Part shown: positions 33,754 to 44,039 of the stretch, piece after piece
How the letters are laid out: every line of letters starts with the position of its first letter
How positions within the stretch are numbered: the stretch's first letter is position 1
Source of the DNA: Lelliottia amnigena
GTDB lineage: Bacteria > Pseudomonadota > Gammaproteobacteria > Enterobacterales > Enterobacteriaceae
DNA: 64,000 nucleotides
Reading direction: 5' to 3'
Assembly (NCBI GenBank): GCA_900635465.1
Contig: LR134135.1
Span: forward strand, 3,410,001 to 3,474,000
Made by a program: the position numbers and the translations under genes
The notes under the pieces: model-generated
Told to the model about the DNA's origin: nothing
What the model saw: only the letters and a program-made list of their open reading frames with translations
Database searches by the model: none

Positions 33754-34299
33754 TTACAAAGCAGGCTCAAGCTGATTGAGAAAATCCGCAAGTGAGGGCG
33801 CGAGAACGTCGCGTTTGCGGGTGCCGAGCGTCTCTTTAATGACTTCGCCATTCAGATTACAGACAGCGATCACGTCCAGTTCGCTGTCCAGCGTGGAGAT
33901 AAAGAGCGTCGGGGCAAGTTTCAGGCGTTTTTGCGTCACCAGATGCCCAATTAGATTCTCCTGAACCCGCTGGAAATCATTTTCGCTCCAGGTCTGGAGC
34001 AGCGTCAGCGTTTCATTGGCGAAACGAGCCCGCATATCCCCGGCAAACTGTGTGGTGTAAAACGCATGAACCGCGGGTTGTACCACGATGTTCATTGCAC
34101 GCTCAACTGCATTTACATTCTGCTCACATGAGAACGGCTGGGGCTGCCAGAGAATTTTATCGTCCATCGTGGTGATAATGCATGGCGACGGCACCCCGTA
34201 CAGCTCTTCACTTTGCGGCCACGTGCCATTGATTTCATGCCATTCATCGCAATAGCGTGCAGTGAATGCCGTCAGGGCATTTGCAGTCTCAATATCCAC
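33754..34299 (-). CDS. syd: SecY-interacting protein Syd
   Basis: Syd is a cytosolic peripheral protein that binds SecY and can proof-read translocon assembly. The 181 residues equal E. coli Syd. Conserved features are the acidic N-terminal half, the [13 protein letters not shown] stretch and the C-terminal segment FLNQLEPAL. It reads toward csrB, whose promoter lies downstream of the syd stop. The 69 bp to the divergent queF hold both promoters. Confidence 0.93.
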   Translation of the reverse strand: MDIETANALTAFTARYCDEWHEINGTWPQSEELYGVPSPCIITTMDDKILWQPQPFSCEQNVNAVERAMNIVVQPAVHAFYTTQFAGDMRARFANETLTLLQTWSENDFQRVQENLIGHLVTQKRLKLAPTLFISTLDSELDVIAVCNLNGEVIKETLGTRKRDVLAPSLADFLNQLEPAL

Positions 34300-34368
34300 C
34301 GATTTCTCTCTTCACGTCAGACAGGATAAACTTGGGGTTATAGTGTACCTGCAAAGTGGCAATGAAAC

Positions 34369-35211
34369 ATGTCTTACGAAAATCATCAGGCGTTAACGGG
34401 TTTAACGCTGGGCAAAACGACCGATTACCGCGACACCTATGACGCGAGCCTGCTACAAGGCGTTCCGCGCAGTCTTAATCGCGATCCGCTCGGGTTGAGC
34501 GCCGACGCGCTGCCTTTTGTCGGCGGCGATATCTGGACGCTTTATGAACTCTCCTGGCTGAATGCGCGCGGTTTACCACAGGTGGCCGTTGGACACGTTG
34601 AGCTGGATTACGCCAGTGTGAATCTGGTGGAATCCAAAAGCTTCAAGCTTTACCTGAACAGCTTTAATCAGACACGGTTTGATTCCTGGGATGACGTGCA
34701 ACATACGCTGGAGCGAGATCTCAGCGCCTGTGCGCAGGGCAACGTCACGGTGGCGTTGTATCGGCTGAACGAGCTGGAAGGACAGCCCATCGCCCATTTC
34801 CATGGTGCGTGCATTGACGATCAGGATATTGAGATCGACAACTACGAATTCAGCACCGACTATCTCGAAAACGCCACCGGCGGCAACGTGGTGGAAGAGA
34901 CGCTGGTCAGCCATTTACTGAAATCAAACTGTCTGATCACTCATCAGCCAGACTGGGGCTCGGTACAAATTCAGTATCGTGGCCCGAAAATTGACCGGGA
35001 AAAACTGCTGCGCTATCTGGTGTCGTTCCGACATCACAACGAATTCCACGAGCAGTGCGTCGAGCGCATCTTTAATGATATTCAGCGCTTCTGCCAGCCG
35101 GAGAAACTGAGCGTCTATGCACGCTACACCCGTCGTGGTGGCCTGGATATTAACCCGTGGCGTACCAATACCGATTTTGCTCCCGCGATTGGGCGTCTGG
35201 TCCGTCAGTAA
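34369..35211 (+). CDS. queF: NADPH-dependent 7-cyano-7-deazaguanine reductase
   Basis: QueF reduces preQ0 to preQ1, the step after QueC in queuosine synthesis. The 280-residue protein (282 in E. coli) is the long, YqcD-type form. It carries the QueF motif ESKSFKLYL near residue 88, and the catalytic cysteine in [15 protein letters not shown]. Together with queD and queE this window holds three queuosine genes. I see no preQ1 riboswitch ahead of it. Confidence 0.97.
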   Translation: MSYENHQALTGLTLGKTTDYRDTYDASLLQGVPRSLNRDPLGLSADALPFVGGDIWTLYELSWLNARGLPQVAVGHVELDYASVNLVESKSFKLYLNSFNQTRFDSWDDVQHTLERDLSACAQGNVTVALYRLNELEGQPIAHFHGACIDDQDIEIDNYEFSTDYLENATGGNVVEETLVSHLLKSNCLITHQPDWGSVQIQYRGPKIDREKLLRYLVSFRHHNEFHEQCVERIFNDIQRFCQPEKLSVYARYTRRGGLDINPWRTNTDFAPAIGRLVRQ

Positions 35212-35322
35212 TTTTTTTCACGATTTGCGCGGTTCATTCCGCGCTTGAGGTTGTGAAACGTCATAAGCCAGGGCTATTGTAATCAACAGGGAAAGACGAT
35301 CTTCGTCCCATAAGGAGCTCAC

Positions 35323-36687
35323 TTGATTACACATATTAGCCCGCTTGGCTCAATGGATATGTTGTCGCAACTGGAAGTGGACATGCTTAAACGCACGGCC
35401 AGCAGTGACCTCTATCAACTGTTTCGCAACTGTTCACTTGCCGTTCTGAACTCCGGAAGTCTGACAGATAACAGCAAAGAGCTGCTGTCTCGTTTTGAAA
35501 GTTTTGATATCAACGTGTTACGCCGCGAACGTGGCGTAAAGCTTGAAGTGATTAACCCACCGGAAGATGCCTTCGTCGACGGGCGAATTATTCGCTCATT
35601 GCAGGCCAACCTGTTTGCTGTCCTGCGCGACATCCTGTTTGTTAACGGACAAATTCACAACGCCGGCCGCTTCCAGCATCTGAATCTGGAAAGCTCGGTC
35701 CACATGACGAACCTGGTGTTCTCCATTCTGCGTAACGCCCGTGCACTGCACGTGGGCGAAGCGCCGAATATGGTCGTCTGCTGGGGCGGCCACTCCATCA
35801 ATGAAACGGAATATCTGTATGCCCGCCGGGTTGGCACACAGCTGGGGCTGCGCGAACTGAATATTTGCACTGGCTGCGGTCCAGGTGCGATGGAAGCGCC
35901 AATGAAAGGCGCGGCGGTAGGTCACGCGCAGCAGCGTTATAAAGAAGGCCGATTCATTGGTATGACCGAGCCGTCTATTATTGCCGCTGAACCACCGAAT
36001 CCGCTGGTTAATGAACTGATTATCATGCCGGATATCGAAAAACGTCTTGAGGCGTTCGTGCGTATCGCGCACGGGATAATCATTTTCCCGGGTGGCGTGG
36101 GTACCGCAGAAGAACTGCTTTACCTGCTGGGTATCCTGATGAATCCGGCCAACAAAAACCAGGTGCTTCCGCTGATCCTGACCGGTCCTAAAGAGAGCGC
36201 GGACTATTTCCGCGTTCTGGATGAATTTATTGTCCATACCCTCGGCGAAGCGGCGCGAAGCCATTACCGCATTATTGTTGACGATGCGGCAGAAGTGGCG
36301 CGTCAGATGAAAAAAGCGATGCCGTTAGTGAAAGAAAACCGCCGCGACACGGGCGATGCCTACAGCTTTAACTGGTCGATTCGTATTCCACCGGATCTGC
36401 AAATGCCGTTCGAGCCATCCCATGAAAATATGGCAAACCTCAAACTGTATCCGGATCAGCCGGTGGAGGTGTTGGCAGCGGACCTGCGTCGTGCGTTCTC
36501 CGGCATCGTGGCCGGCAACGTCAAAGAGGTGGGCATTCGTGCCATTGAAGAGTTTGGGCCGTACAAAATCCACGGCGATAGCGAGATGATGCGCCGTATG
36601 GACGATCTGCTACAAGGCTTTGTCGCGCAGCACCGTATGAAGCTCCCCGGTTCTGCCTATATCCCCTGCTACGAAATTTGCGCATAG
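35323..36687 (+). CDS. ppnN: pyrimidine/purine-nucleotide 5'-monophosphate nucleosidase
   Basis: PpnN (YgdH) cleaves nucleoside monophosphates to base and ribose 5-phosphate and is allosterically controlled by ppGpp. The 454 residues equal E. coli. The LOG-family core is visible: the [10 protein letters not shown] loop, the [13 protein letters not shown] motif and a C-terminal extension. The start is TTG at 35323, with an AAGGAG ribosome site 6-7 bases upstream; [10 protein letters not shown] follows, as in E. coli. Its regulator RelA is encoded about 15 kb away. Confidence 0.96.
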   Translation: MITHISPLGSMDMLSQLEVDMLKRTASSDLYQLFRNCSLAVLNSGSLTDNSKELLSRFESFDINVLRRERGVKLEVINPPEDAFVDGRIIRSLQANLFAVLRDILFVNGQIHNAGRFQHLNLESSVHMTNLVFSILRNARALHVGEAPNMVVCWGGHSINETEYLYARRVGTQLGLRELNICTGCGPGAMEAPMKGAAVGHAQQRYKEGRFIGMTEPSIIAAEPPNPLVNELIIMPDIEKRLEAFVRIAHGIIIFPGGVGTAEELLYLLGILMNPANKNQVLPLILTGPKESADYFRVLDEFIVHTLGEAARSHYRIIVDDAAEVARQMKKAMPLVKENRRDTGDAYSFNWSIRIPPDLQMPFEPSHENMANLKLYPDQPVEVLAADLRRAFSGIVAGNVKEVGIRAIEEFGPYKIHGDSEMMRRMDDLLQGFVAQHRMKLPGSAYIPCYEICA

Positions 36688-36711
36688 CCGCATAATCCAC
36701 TGCACTCTTTC

Positions 36712-36736
36712 AAGCCGGGTTTTCACCCGGCTTTTT
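36712..36736 (+). terminator. rho-independent terminator after ppnN
   Basis: AAGCCGGGT and ACCCGGCTT form a nine-base stem with a TTTC loop, then a T run. It lies 25 bp past the ppnN stop. Confidence 0.92.
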
Positions 36737-37196
36737 AATTTCACCTGATTAATCATAGGTATTACTTATCTGATTTACATTTTCGACTTGTACGCAAACG
36801 ATTACCTGTATTTTCAAACCGTCAATTATCATCCTTAATCTAAATTACCCACCAGATAACACTAAAAAAGCCAATGTTTACAGCCAATCACGCGTATATG
36901 CAGCAACAAGCTATCCTGCCATATGTCGTTAATGATAGCCTTCGCGCCCATAAATCCCCTTTGACGTTTTAATTACAGTTTTTTGGTCTAATAATGCCCA
37001 CATCATAAGTGGATTATTGCATTTGGGATCAGGATCACTGATACATTCATTACTTAAATGTATCTTTCCGCCCGCAAATAGTTACGGGGGAAAATTATAA
37101 AAAAACCGTCACTAAACGAATTTCATATTACCGTCAGGCGTTTTTTTAATGGATTTGACCAGAAACCTGACAAATTGCTTCCTCCAGGAGAAATAG
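36737..37196 (+). promoter_or_regulatory. sdaC upstream and leader region
   Basis: A 460-bp AT-rich stretch with no ORF, ahead of sdaC. In E. coli, Lrp and CRP act on this promoter; the sites are not marked by eye here. Near the gene is an inverted pair GTCAGG (37133-37138) and CCTGAC (37166-37171), closing a loop with a seven-T run. Next comes the CAGGAG ribosome site. The pair could fold in the sdaC leader and affect its expression (inference). Confidence 0.5.
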
Positions 37197-38486
37197 ATGG
37201 AAACCACTCAAACCAGCACCATTGCTTCAACAGAATCCAGAAGTGGATGGCGCAAAACGGACACCATGTGGATGCTGGGCCTGTACGGTACAGCAATCGG
37301 TGCTGGCGTTCTTTTCCTGCCAATTAACGCAGGCGTTGGCGGTCTGATTCCGCTGATCATCATGGCAATTATTGCCTTCCCGATGACTTACTTTGCACAC
37401 CGCGGCCTGACCCGTTTTGTTCTTTCCGGCAAAAACCCAGGCGAAGACATCACTGAAGTTGTTGAAGAACACTTTGGTATTGGCGCTGGTAAACTGATTA
37501 CCCTGCTTTACTTCTTCGCTATCTACCCAATTCTGCTGGTTTACAGCGTGGCGATCACTAACACCGTGGAAAGCTTCATGACGCACCAGCTGCACATGAC
37601 GCCACCACCGCGTGCCATTCTGTCTCTGATTCTGATTCTGGGCATGATGACTATCGTTCGTTTCGGCGAGCAGATGATCGTGAAAGCGATGAGCGTTCTG
37701 GTATTCCCGTTCGTGGTTGCCCTGATGGTGCTGGCGTGCTACCTGATCCCACAGTGGAACAGCGCAGCGCTGGAAACCCTCTCCTTTAGCAGTGCGTCTG
37801 CTACCGGTAACGGTTTGTGGATGACCCTGTGGCTGGCTATCCCGGTCATGGTCTTCTCCTTCAACCACTCCCCGATCATCTCTTCTTTCGCTGTTGCAAA
37901 ACGTGAAGAGTATGGTCAGGGCGCAGAGAAGAAATGTTCCAGCATCCTGGCACGCGCTCACGTCATGATGGTGATTACCGTTATGTTCTTCGTCTTCAGC
38001 TGTGTATTGAGCCTGTCCCCAGCGGATCTGGCAGCAGCAAAAGCACAGAACATTTCTATTCTGTCTTACCTGGCTAACCACTTTAACGCACCGCTGATTG
38101 CCTGGATGGCGCCAATCATCGCGATTATTGCTATCACCAAATCCTTCCTGGGCCACTACCTCGGCGCACGTGAAGGCTTCAACGGTATGGTGATTAAATC
38201 TCTGCGTGGTAAAGGCAAAAGCATTGAAATCAACAAACTGAACAAAATCACTGCACTGTTCATGCTGTTGACCACCTGGGCGGTAGCGACGATGAACCCG
38301 AGCATTCTCGGCATGATCGAAACCCTGGGCGGCCCAATCATTGCAATGATTCTGTTCCTGATGCCGATGTATGCGATTCAGAAAGTACCGGCGATGCGTA
38401 AGTACAGCGGCCACGTCAGCAACGTATTCGTTGTGATTATGGGTCTGATTGCTATCTCCGCTATCTTCTTCTCGCTGTTCAGCTAA
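37197..38486 (+). CDS. sdaC: serine:proton symporter SdaC
   Basis: SdaC (DcrA in E. coli) imports L-serine with protons. The 429 residues equal E. coli. It is a hydroxy/aromatic amino-acid permease with about 11 membrane segments, from [17 protein letters not shown] near residue 30 to the last helix ending FFSLFS. It is followed by sdaB, so uptake and deamination of serine are encoded together. It belongs to the amino-acid transport class repressed by GcvB in relatives. Confidence 0.97.
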   Translation: METTQTSTIASTESRSGWRKTDTMWMLGLYGTAIGAGVLFLPINAGVGGLIPLIIMAIIAFPMTYFAHRGLTRFVLSGKNPGEDITEVVEEHFGIGAGKLITLLYFFAIYPILLVYSVAITNTVESFMTHQLHMTPPPRAILSLILILGMMTIVRFGEQMIVKAMSVLVFPFVVALMVLACYLIPQWNSAALETLSFSSASATGNGLWMTLWLAIPVMVFSFNHSPIISSFAVAKREEYGQGAEKKCSSILARAHVMMVITVMFFVFSCVLSLSPADLAAAKAQNISILSYLANHFNAPLIAWMAPIIAIIAITKSFLGHYLGAREGFNGMVIKSLRGKGKSIEINKLNKITALFMLLTTWAVATMNPSILGMIETLGGPIIAMILFLMPMYAIQKVPAMRKYSGHVSNVFVVIMGLIAISAIFFSLFS

Positions 38487-38494
38487 TACCTCCC

Positions 38495-38514
38495 GCGCCG
38501 TCTTTGGACGGCGC
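38495..38514 (+). other. intercistronic hairpin between sdaC and sdaB
   Basis: GCGCCGTC and GACGGCGC form a perfect eight-base stem with a TTTG tetraloop. No T tract follows. It may protect or partly stop the sdaC message before sdaB. Confidence 0.75.
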
Positions 38515-38547
38515 ACCCTTCCTCTGACTGATAGCAATGGACGCATC

Positions 38548-39915
38548 ATGATTAGCGTATTCGATATCTTTAAAATCGGTATTGGTCCTTCCAGCTCTCA
38601 CACTGTCGGGCCGATGAAAGCCGGTAAACAATTCACGGATGACTTGATTGCACGCGGCATTCTGCACGACGTCACGCGCGTGGTTGTTGATGTTTACGGG
38701 TCCCTTTCCCTGACAGGTAAAGGCCACCACACCGACATCGCCATCATTATGGGCCTGGCGGGTAACCTGCCGGACAGCGTCGATATTGATGCCATCCCTG
38801 GCTTTATCCAGGACGTGAACACGCATGGCCGCCTGCTTCTGGCAAACGGTGACCATGAGGTGGAGTTCCCGGTTGATAAGTGCATGAATTTCCATGCCGA
38901 CAACCTCTCCCTGCACGAGAACGGTATGCGTATTACCGCGCTCGCAGGCGAAAAGGCGATTTACAGCCAGACTTATTATTCTATCGGCGGCGGTTTTATC
39001 GTCGACGAAGAGCATTTTGGTCAGTCCAATGATTCATCCGTTGCAGTGCCTTATCCGTACAAAAATGCGGCGGATTTACAGCGTCACTGCCAGGAAACGG
39101 GCCTGTCGCTCTCCGGCCTGATGATGAAAAACGAACTGGCGCTGCACAGCAAAGAAGAGCTTGAACAGCACTTCAATAACGTCTGGGATGTGATGCGTGG
39201 CGGGATTGAACGTGGCATTACCACTGAAGGCGTTTTACCGGGCAAACTGCGCGTTCCGCGTCGTGCTGTCGCGTTACGCCGTATGCTGGTGAGCACCGAC
39301 AAAACCACGACCGACCCGATGGCGGTTGTTGACTGGATCAACATGTTCGCGCTGGCGGTAAATGAAGAAAACGCAGCAGGTGGTCGCGTGGTGACTGCCC
39401 CGACTAACGGCGCGTGCGGTATCGTTCCTGCGGTTCTGGCTTATTACGATAAGTTTATCCGTGAAGTTAACGCCAACTCACTGGCTCGCTACATGCTGGT
39501 GACCAGCGCCATTGGCTCACTTTACAAAATGAACGCGTCCATTTCTGGCGCTGAAGTTGGCTGTCAGGGTGAAGTCGGCGTTGCCTGTTCCATGGCGGCT
39601 GCGGGTCTTGCCGAGCTGTTAGGCGGCAGCCCTACGCAGGTTTGCATCGCGGCTGAAATCGGCATGGAGCACAACCTTGGGTTGACCTGCGATCCGGTCG
39701 CCGGACAAGTTCAGGTGCCTTGCATCGAACGTAATGCGATTGCCTCCGTCAAAGCGGTCAATGCTGCACGTATGGCGCTTCGCCGTACCAGCGAGCCGCG
39801 CGTCTGTCTCGATAAAGTTATCGAAACAATGTACGAAACGGGCAAAGACATGAATGCCAAATACCGCGAAACCTCTCGCGGCGGTCTGGCGATGAAAATC
39901 GTGACCTGCGATTAA
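38548..39915 (+). CDS. sdaB: L-serine dehydratase 2
   Basis: SdaB deaminates L-serine to pyruvate and ammonia using a 4Fe-4S cluster. The ATG at 38548 (MISVFDIFKIGIGPSSSHTVG) gives 455 residues, the E. coli length. The cluster cysteines lie in TNGACGIVPA, GCQGEVGVACSMAA and GLTCDPVAG. It is 61 bp downstream of sdaC with a hairpin between, so the pair is probably one operon. Confidence 0.97.
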   Translation: MISVFDIFKIGIGPSSSHTVGPMKAGKQFTDDLIARGILHDVTRVVVDVYGSLSLTGKGHHTDIAIIMGLAGNLPDSVDIDAIPGFIQDVNTHGRLLLANGDHEVEFPVDKCMNFHADNLSLHENGMRITALAGEKAIYSQTYYSIGGGFIVDEEHFGQSNDSSVAVPYPYKNAADLQRHCQETGLSLSGLMMKNELALHSKEELEQHFNNVWDVMRGGIERGITTEGVLPGKLRVPRRAVALRRMLVSTDKTTTDPMAVVDWINMFALAVNEENAAGGRVVTAPTNGACGIVPAVLAYYDKFIREVNANSLARYMLVTSAIGSLYKMNASISGAEVGCQGEVGVACSMAAAGLAELLGGSPTQVCIAAEIGMEHNLGLTCDPVAGQVQVPCIERNAIASVKAVNAARMALRRTSEPRVCLDKVIETMYETGKDMNAKYRETSRGGLAMKIVTCD

Positions 39916-39919
39916 GTCA

Positions 39920-39948
39920 AAAAAGTGCCTCGTTCTGCGAGGCACCTT
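39920..39948 (+). terminator. terminator after sdaB
   Basis: GTGCCTCG and CGAGGCAC close a five-base loop; A residues precede and a weak T-rich stretch follows. It starts a few bases past the stop codon. Confidence 0.8.
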
Positions 39949-40026
39949 CCCGTTATCTCCGCCTTTCATAGTTTCCTTCTCTTCGCAGTGTTACCCTTAT
40001 TCGACTGGATAAAAGGGAGAATGTCT

Positions 40027-40781
40027 GTGGCCGTTCATTTGCTGATTGTTGATGCGTTAAATCTAATCCGCCGCATTCATGCGGTACAAGGCACGCCCTG
40101 CAAGGACACTTGCCTGAACGCGCTGGAGCAGCTTATTCGCCACAGTCAGCCGACCCATGTGGTTGCCGTCTTCGATGACGAAGCCCGGAACACTGGCTGG
40201 CGCCATCAACTTTTACCCGACTACAAGGCAGGACGTGCGCCCATGCCCGATGACCTGCATGCCGAGATGCCTGCTCTCCGCGCAGCGTTCGAACAACGCG
40301 GCGTTCCCTGTTGGGGCGCACAAGGTAATGAAGCAGACGATTTGGCAGCAACGCTGGCGATAAAAGTGGCGGGTGCTGGCCATCAGGCGACAATTGTTTC
40401 CACTGACAAAGGCTATTGCCAGCTTCTTTCCCCCACCATCCGCATTCGTGATTATTTCCAGAAACGCTGGCTCGATGCGCCGTTTATCGCCAGCGAATTT
40501 GGCGTGTCACCTCAGCAACTCCCTGACTACTGGGGGCTTGCCGGGATCAGCAGTTCAAAAGTCCCGGGTGTTGCGGGTATTGGTCCCAAAAGTGCCGCAC
40601 AGCTGCTGACTGATTTTCAGGATCTCGAAGGGATTTACGCTCACCTTGAGGATGTGCCCGAGAAGTGGCGCAAGAAGCTGGACGCGCATAAAGAGATGGC
40701 GTTTATTTGCCGGGATGTGGCGAGATTACAAATTGATTACAGCTAGATGGGAATTTGCAGCAATTAAGGTTAGTCAAATAA
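40027..40781 (+). CDS. xni: flap endonuclease Xni, one-base deletion near the end
   Basis: Xni (ExoIX, YgdG) is a flap endonuclease related to the 5'-nuclease domain of DNA polymerase I. Motifs are [30 protein letters not shown] and [14 protein letters not shown]. The GTG at 40027 (MAVHLLIVD) is preferred over the ATG at 40021, because the AGGGAG site lies about seven bases before the GTG but almost touches the ATG. The uncorrected frame stops at 40746. Adding one T at 40737-40738 restores the tail [11 protein letters not shown], ends at 40781 and gives 251 residues, the E. coli length. Confidence 0.9.
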
Positions 40782-40782
40782 T

Positions 40783-40811
40783 TGCCCTTCATCCGTGAAG
40801 AATGAAGGGCA
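40783..40811. terminator. convergent hairpin between xni and rlmM
   Basis: TGCCCTTCAT (40783-40792) and ATGAAGGGCA (40802-40811) form a ten-base stem. It lies where the two genes converge, but a proper T tract is absent on the plus strand. Confidence 0.75.
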
Positions 40812-40817
40812 CAGGTA

Positions 40818-41918
40818 TTATCGCTCGTCGCGACGACCACCCACAGCCGCCCACCAGCGACGGACGTGCACCGTCACTTCTTCGCGGTCATGATAGAGCT
40901 GGCGCGCCTGAATTTCAGCGTTAATCCCCTGGGCATTCAGCTGTTCCTGAATGTACGCCAGGTTTTGAGACACCTCTTCGTAGCGTTTTTTCATTGGCAA
41001 CTTGAGGTTAAAAATCGTCTCACGGCACCAGCCGTTAACCAGCCAGGTCGCCATCAATGCAGCCACTTTTGCGGGTTTCTCAACCATATCGCACACCATC
41101 CAGGTGATGTTGTTGCGGGTCGGACGATAGCGGAAGCCGTCTTCACGCAGCCAGGTGACCTGTCCGGTATCCATCAGGCTTTGCGCCATCGGACCGTTAT
41201 CTACCGAAGCCACCCACATGTTGCGTTTCACCAGCTGATAGGTCCAGCCGCCAGGACAAGCACCTAGATCAACCGCGTGCATCCCGTTAGTCAGGCGTTC
41301 GTCCCACTCATCGGCAGGAATGAAAACGTGGAATGCCTCTTCCAGTTTCAGCGTGGAACGACTCGGCGCATCTGAAGGGAATCTCAGACGCGGGATACCC
41401 ATATAAAACGGTGAATTGTTTGTCGTGTAGGAATAACCCGTATAACAACAGCCCGGCGCAATAAAGAACACATGAACGACAGGGCGCTTAGGCGTCTCAT
41501 AGTTAGTGAGCACGCCCACTTCGCGCAATGCCGCGCGTAGCGGCACGGTTAATTTGCGGCAGAACTTCATCAGCTCTTTGCTTTCGTTGGTGTCAGCCAC
41601 TTCAACGCGCAAATCGCCGCCCTTCTCTACAACGCCTTGCAGCATTCCGGAGATAGGCGAGATACGATCTTCGGGTGGCAGATCGCGCAACAGTTCACCC
41701 GCAACAAACATCTGACGGGCAAAAATTAATGAACTGAACGGTAACTCACGTACCAGTTTGTCGGCGTCATCGGGCTGATAGCACTCGAAGACCACATAGC
41801 CCGCGTTCTCTTTCACGCGTGCAAAGCCGAACACCTCACGGCGCGCCGCTTTATCGGTGATTTCCGCGGCGCACTCTTTCTCAAACCCCGGGCGACAATA
41901 TAAAACAACCTTATTCAT
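40818..41918 (-). CDS. rlmM: 23S rRNA (cytidine-2498-2'-O)-methyltransferase
   Basis: RlmM methylates C2498 of 23S rRNA. The start [15 protein letters not shown] at 41918 gives 366 residues, the E. coli length. An N-terminal THUMP-like part is followed by a Rossmann methyltransferase domain with [13 protein letters not shown] and [13 protein letters not shown]. It overlaps the ygdD stop by eight bases, on the same strand. Confidence 0.96.
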   Translation of the reverse strand: MNKVVLYCRPGFEKECAAEITDKAARREVFGFARVKENAGYVVFECYQPDDADKLVRELPFSSLIFARQMFVAGELLRDLPPEDRISPISGMLQGVVEKGGDLRVEVADTNESKELMKFCRKLTVPLRAALREVGVLTNYETPKRPVVHVFFIAPGCCYTGYSYTTNNSPFYMGIPRLRFPSDAPSRSTLKLEEAFHVFIPADEWDERLTNGMHAVDLGACPGGWTYQLVKRNMWVASVDNGPMAQSLMDTGQVTWLREDGFRYRPTRNNITWMVCDMVEKPAKVAALMATWLVNGWCRETIFNLKLPMKKRYEEVSQNLAYIQEQLNAQGINAEIQARQLYHDREEVTVHVRRWWAAVGGRRDER

Positions 41919-42306
41919 GACCAACGCCCTTGCGTTTCAGACGGATAGCTCCGATAAACATTAATACCCAACCCGCCAGGAAGCTAAAACCTCCGACCGG
42001 TGTAACAAACGCCCACAGGCGTAAATGCGAAAGTGCGAGGCAGTACAAACTGCCACTAAACAGTACGGTTCCGAGCGCCATGAAGACACTGCTCCAGTAA
42101 AACCAAATGCTGATTCGGCGCTGCATTGCCACAGCAAGCCCAAAGATGGCCAGCGTGTGAAACGCTTGATATTCAAGGCCGGTTTGAATCCAGCCCATCT
42201 CCACAACCCCTAAGGATTTGCTTAACACATGCGCGCCAAAAGCGCCCAATGCGACAAAAATAAAGCCACTGACTGCGGCAAAAATCAGCATGAAACGGCT
42301 GGTCAT
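41911..42306 (-). CDS. ygdD: YgdD family inner-membrane protein (DUF423)
   Basis: A 131-residue protein, the E. coli length, with four predicted membrane segments and the conserved [16 protein letters not shown] near the N terminus. Between gcvA and rlmM it keeps E. coli order and probably forms a transcript with rlmM. Its role is unknown to me. Confidence 0.92.
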   Translation of the reverse strand: MTSRFMLIFAAVSGFIFVALGAFGAHVLSKSLGVVEMGWIQTGLEYQAFHTLAIFGLAVAMQRRISIWFYWSSVFMALGTVLFSGSLYCLALSHLRLWAFVTPVGGFSFLAGWVLMFIGAIRLKRKGVGHE

Positions 42307-42351
42307 GTCTCTGTCCTAAAGTTATGCGTGCCCGGCACACAAAAGAAGTGA

Positions 42352-43266
42352 TTACTCATACCGAAAGCGGAATTTTTCTTGTTCGTGTGCCGCCTTCAAC
42401 AGTATCCACTGCCGGAAGGCGGCTATTTTACCCAGTTCTGCCTGACTGTCATGACAAACCAGATAAAAAGCATTCTTGCTGACCAGAACATCATTAAACG
42501 GGCAAACCAGGCGGCCTGCCTCAATTTCGGACTGAGCCATCACGTTGTTCGCCAACGCAACGCCCTGTCCGTGTATGGCAGCCTGTAACACCATCGCGCT
42601 GTGGCTAAAGATGGGGCCATGCTGCACATTGATATGGTTTAGACCCAACTGGCGGGTATAAGTTTGCCAGTCGCGGCGAGAAGCATCATGCAAAAGCGTA
42701 TGTTGCGCTAAATCATCAGGTGTTTTCAACGCTTTGTCGCCCGTAAGCAGCAAAGGTGAACAGACCGGCAGCAGATATTCTGCGTATAATTTTTCGACGC
42801 GCAAGCCCGGCCAATTGCCGCGACCATAAAAGATCGCCACATCAACATCGTCCGCGAGTTTATCTTCCTGACGGTCAACCGCCTGGATTCTGACATCAAT
42901 TTCCGGATAAGCTGAGTTAAAGCTTGAGAGTCTTGGCACCAGCCAATGAATAGCAAAACTGGGTAATAAACTGACCGTCAGCGCACCTTTAGCACTACGT
43001 GCCTGAAGTTTACGTGTGGCTTCCGTTAGTTGGGAAAAAATATCTTTAATATCCTGAAAATAGCTCTGGCCTTCTTCCGTCAGAAGCAATGAACGGTTGC
43101 GACGACGAAACAGTTTAAGCCCCAAAAAGTCCTCAAGTGACTTGATTTGGTGACTTACTGCGGCCTGTGTCACAAAAAGCTCATCGGCCGCACGAGTGAA
43201 GCTAAGATGGCGCGCTGCGGCATCAAAAACACGTAATGCATTTAAGGGTGGTAATCGCTTTGACAT
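42352..43266 (-). CDS. gcvA: glycine cleavage system transcriptional regulator GcvA
   Basis: GcvA is a LysR-type regulator that activates the glycine cleavage operon and gcvB when glycine is high. The N-terminal winged helix-turn-helix (about residues 18-68, AARHLSFTRAADELFVTQAAVSH) is followed by the periplasmic-binding-like effector domain. The 304 residues are one fewer than E. coli. It is divergent from gcvB; the 128 bp between them include both promoters. Confidence 0.97.
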   Translation of the reverse strand: MSKRLPPLNALRVFDAAARHLSFTRAADELFVTQAAVSHQIKSLEDFLGLKLFRRRNRSLLLTEEGQSYFQDIKDIFSQLTEATRKLQARSAKGALTVSLLPSFAIHWLVPRLSSFNSAYPEIDVRIQAVDRQEDKLADDVDVAIFYGRGNWPGLRVEKLYAEYLLPVCSPLLLTGDKALKTPDDLAQHTLLHDASRRDWQTYTRQLGLNHINVQHGPIFSHSAMVLQAAIHGQGVALANNVMAQSEIEAGRLVCPFNDVLVSKNAFYLVCHDSQAELGKIAAFRQWILLKAAHEQEKFRFRYE

Positions 43267-43394
43267 GGTTATCAGGCTTAGATGTTAAAGGCATTTAACA
43301 GATAGGAAACAACGTTTAACCTATTAGTTTTTTTTATCTGAGCCATTATAATTTGTCCGTTGAGGAACTACCAGCAAATACCTATAGTGGCGGC

Positions 43395-43602
43395 ACTTCC
43401 TGAGCCGGAACGAAAAGCTTTTTTTGGAATGCGTGTTCTGAAGGGCTTTTGGCTTGCGGTTGTGATGTTGTGTTGTTGTGTTTGCAATTGGTCTGCTATT
43501 CAGATCATGGTAGCGAAGCTACCCTTTTTTCACTTCCTGTACATTTACCCTGTCTGTCCATAGTGATTAATGTAGCACCGCCTATTTGCGGTGCTTTTTT
43601 TT
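43395..43602 (+). ncRNA. gcvB: GcvB small regulatory RNA
   Basis: The 208-nt sequence begins ACTTCCTGAGCCGG and contains the G/U-rich R1 region (TTGTGATGTTGTGTTGTTGTG, about 43459-43479). It keeps the hairpin GGTAGCGAAGCTACC and ends with the GCACCGCC/GGCGGTGC-type terminator and eight T. All match E. coli GcvB, an Hfq-dependent RNA of about 205 nt that represses many peptide and amino-acid transporter genes. A TATAGT -10 box lies at 43383-43388. Position divergent to gcvA is conserved. Confidence 0.97.
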
Positions 43603-43619
43603 GGCTAAAATTTAGCGCC

Positions 43620-43847
43620 TTATTTATCCAGCTCTACCATCTCTTTCACATCAGAGCGGTTGATCTGCTGCTTGTTACCGTTCGCATCTTTGTACGAGAT
43701 CATTCCGGTTTCGTTATCGGTTTTAGGTTTGCCATCGGACACGATGGTGCGGCCATCATTGGTGTGCATAACGTAGTTATTACCGGAACATGCGCTCAGG
43801 GCAAAGGTCATCACACAGGCAGAAATGATTGCGGCAGTCTTATTCAT
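43620..43847 (-). CDS. ygdI: YgdI family small lipoprotein (DUF903)
   Basis: A 75-residue lipoprotein. The signal peptide ends in the lipobox LSAC, giving Cys20 as lipid anchor. A small SH3-like DUF903 domain follows (about 24-72: YVMHTNDGRTIVSDGKP, ISYKDANGNKQQI). It is convergent with gcvB, 17 bp from the sRNA terminator. Its role is unknown to me. Confidence 0.93.
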   Translation of the reverse strand: MNKTAAIISACVMTFALSACSGNNYVMHTNDGRTIVSDGKPKTDNETGMISYKDANGNKQQINRSDVKEMVELDK

Positions 43848-44039
43848 GATTTATCTCCTTTAGCAATTCATGCTATTAAAATCTTAATGAGTAACAGGCT
43901 TATGCTTTCGCCTAACACTATTTAGCATAACCTGCTTCTGTGAGAGTGCCAGGATAAGCAGACAATTCCGATACAGATCAACTGCCTTGCCCTCTTGCGA
44001 AATTTGCGCGACGATCCCGTGATTGAAATGAGGAATTCT

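Noticed and set aside
34300..34368. preQ1 riboswitch ahead of queF
   Set aside because: The divergent spacer is only 69 bp and has no preQ1 aptamer-like stem with A-rich tail that I can see; queF in enterobacteria is not known to me to use one.
37227..38549. 440-residue open frame antisense to sdaC
   Set aside because: sdaC on the plus strand is a full-length match to its family; the antisense product is rich in histidine, glutamine and asparagine from codon-phase shadowing.
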